Positions 13,530-14,429 of a stretch of 14,429 nt of DNA are shown here, in pieces. The number at the start of each line of letters is the position of its first letter. Position 1 is the first letter of the stretch. The stretch lies in assembly GCA_051650265.1 (NCBI GenBank), contig JBOFIR010000196.1, positions 1 through 14,429 on the forward strand. The letters are read 5' to 3'. Below the pieces are notes generated by a model. It saw only the letters and a program-made list of their open reading frames with translations, was not told the origin of the DNA and did no database searches. Source of the stretch: JBOFEH01 sp051650265. Its GTDB lineage: Bacteria; Bacillota; Clostridia; Lachnospirales; Cellulosilyticaceae. A program made the translations under genes and the position numbers.

Positions 13530-13565
13530 AAAAGAAGATGCACCAGAGTGGATGCATCTTCTTTT
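13530..13565. terminator. Hairpin terminator downstream of the TPM gene
   Basis: AAAAGAAGATGCA (13530-13542) and its exact complement (13553-13565) form a 13-bp stem, extended by CCA/TGG with one bulged A. On the minus strand the hairpin is followed by GTTTTATC and lies 2 bases after the TPM gene stop. It can also back up the ABC-F terminator from the other side. Confidence 0.85.
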
Positions 13566-13567
13566 AA

Positions 13568-14344
13568 TTACCAACTTCCTGATGAACCACCGCCATTGGA
13601 TGAACCACCGCCAAACCCACTATACCCGCCACCCCCATAGCCGCCTCCGCGTGGTCCTCTAGGACCCCTGCCAATATTGCTCCAAAATGCAACCTGCCAT
13701 AAGGTAGAAAAAATACGGCCACGATTGAGAATCAGATCTGCAACAATGAGTGCAATAAGGAGTAGCCAAATATTAGAACGGTGTGATGTAGCGGTCGACA
13801 AAGGTGGAATATTGAGGGAATGAGTTAGTGTTATACCATACTCTTGGGCAACGGTGTCTGCCAATACGCTATAGCTTGCCAACACACCTTGACCATAAGC
13901 ACCCTCAGAAAAATAAGGCTGGCTATAGGTGGTCATAATGCGAGCACTTAGTGCATCAGGAATAGCACCTTCCAATCCTCGGCCAACTTCTACACGCCAT
14001 TGGCGATCCTGGATGGACACTAACATAAGTAAACCATTATCTTTGTGCTTTTGTCCAATACCCCATGATCTAAAGAGTTGAAGTGCATAAGTTTCGATAG
14101 GTATGCCATCTGTTGACGGGATAATGACAGTAACAGCTTGAGCACCAGTGGCCTGTTCAAGTTCATAGCCAATGCTGCGAATGTGAGTCACTTCATCAGT
14201 GGTCAGGATACCAACGTAATCATGGACATAATGTTGACTGGTTGGTGTGGGTAGCGTAATAAAGGCACAGATACTGAGGCTTGTGCATAAAATGAAGAGT
14301 ATGACAAGACTGCGGACATATGATGTTTGCCTTGACGAACGCAT
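13568..14344 (-). CDS. TPM-domain membrane protein (YgcG family)
   Basis: This 258-residue protein has an N-terminal hydrophobic signal/anchor (about 11-32) and an extracytoplasmic TPM domain (about 38-170) with DYVGILTTDE, DNGLLMLVS (102-110) and GRGLEGAIPDA (121-131). A membrane segment follows (192-206), then a Gly/Ser-rich tail with GGGYGGGGYSGFGGG ending GSSGSW. The tail is the usual ending of this family. Some TPM proteins have acid phosphatase activity or act in photosystem or membrane-protein maintenance; the bacterial role is unclear. The domain probably faces outside. ATG 14342-14344 is two codons after an in-frame TAG and 2 bases after the stop of a lemA-like gene, so it depends on translational coupling; no strong ribosome binding site is visible. 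LemA and TPM proteins are commonly paired. Confidence 0.9.
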   Translation of the reverse strand: MRSSRQTSYVRSLVILFILCTSLSICAFITLPTPTSQHYVHDYVGILTTDEVTHIRSIGYELEQATGAQAVTVIIPSTDGIPIETYALQLFRSWGIGQKHKDNGLLMLVSIQDRQWRVEVGRGLEGAIPDALSARIMTTYSQPYFSEGAYGQGVLASYSVLADTVAQEYGITLTHSLNIPPLSTATSHRSNIWLLLIALIVADLILNRGRIFSTLWQVAFWSNIGRGPRGPRGGGYGGGGYSGFGGGSSNGGGSSGSW

Positions 14345-14346
14345 GA

Positions 14347-14429
14347 TTAACTACCAAAATGCACAGAAGGTACTGTAGTCGCCCCTTCGCTTGCTGTGAA
14401 GAGCGGATGCGCCTCAAATCCAAAAATAG
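14347..14429 (-). CDS. lemA: LemA family protein, C-terminal end only (5' part outside window)
   Basis: On the minus strand the frame is open from the window edge to TAA at 14347-14349 and encodes the last 26 residues of a protein. They include IFGFEAHPLF and then GATTVPSVHF, matching the LemA C-terminus pattern (FGFEARPxFEA...APxVxF). Only 2 bases separate its stop from the TPM start codon, the usual lemA-TPM pairing. LemA proteins are membrane-anchored helical proteins of poorly defined function. The fragment is short, but pattern plus context make the call good. A longer overlapping minus-strand frame (14220-14423) is a shadow. Confidence 0.8.
   Translation of the reverse strand, partial: IFGFEAHPLFTASEGATTVPSVHFGS

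Noticed and set aside
14220..14423. Minus-strand open frame of 67 codons at the right edge
   Set aside because: It is out of frame with both the lemA tail and the TPM gene, which explain the same bases with family-level similarity.

Overview
The window looks like a chromosomal segment of a low-GC, Gram-positive anaerobe, most likely a Clostridia member (Lachnospirales/Cellulosilyticum-like). This rests on AT-rich DNA with strong AGGAGG-type ribosome binding sites, a Firmicutes-type GAAC-N4-GTTC LexA box, a preQ1-I riboswitch in front of a queT-type gene, and protein families typical of clostridia. The placement is inference and could be wrong at genus level. I saw no rRNA, tRNA, CRISPR array, insertion sequence or phage gene, and no gene-free stretch over 300 bases.

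Left part (1-4209, plus strand): the 3' part of a degenerate-GGDEF/EAL c-di-GMP gene, cut by the window edge; a coupled TRIC/YadS-type channel; a 36-residue Lys/Cys peptide gene with an excellent ribosome binding site; a tandem GATAAAG repeat running into an 18-bp hairpin; a phosphoglycolate-phosphatase-like HAD enzyme (GTG start); an acidic protein of unknown function; and a class I SAM methyltransferase.

Middle (4205-9363): a minus-strand cation diffusion facilitator with a duplicated cytoplasmic domain, diverging from a plus-strand Cof-type HAD phosphatase. Then comes a minus-strand two-gene unit, a radical SAM/helix-hairpin-helix protein followed by its DUF4130-type partner, whose promoter carries a LexA (SOS) box exactly between the -35 and -10. 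A 1-Cys (Prx6-like) peroxiredoxin diverges from it.

Right part (9362-14429): a minus-strand queuosine-precursor transporter with promoter and preQ1 riboswitch; a cytoplasmic GH123/DUF4091-like protein; an ABC-F ATPase whose second nucleotide site is degenerate; and a minus-strand TPM-domain membrane protein preceded by the last 26 codons of a lemA-type gene at the window edge.

Convergent gene pairs share long, nearly perfect bidirectional terminator hairpins in which the stop codons of both genes sit in, or at the margin of, the stem. The most interesting item is the LexA-controlled radical SAM/DUF4130 pair: a DNA-repair or DNA-modification system whose chemistry, to my knowledge, is not established, and for which the sequence here gives direct regulatory evidence of an SOS link.
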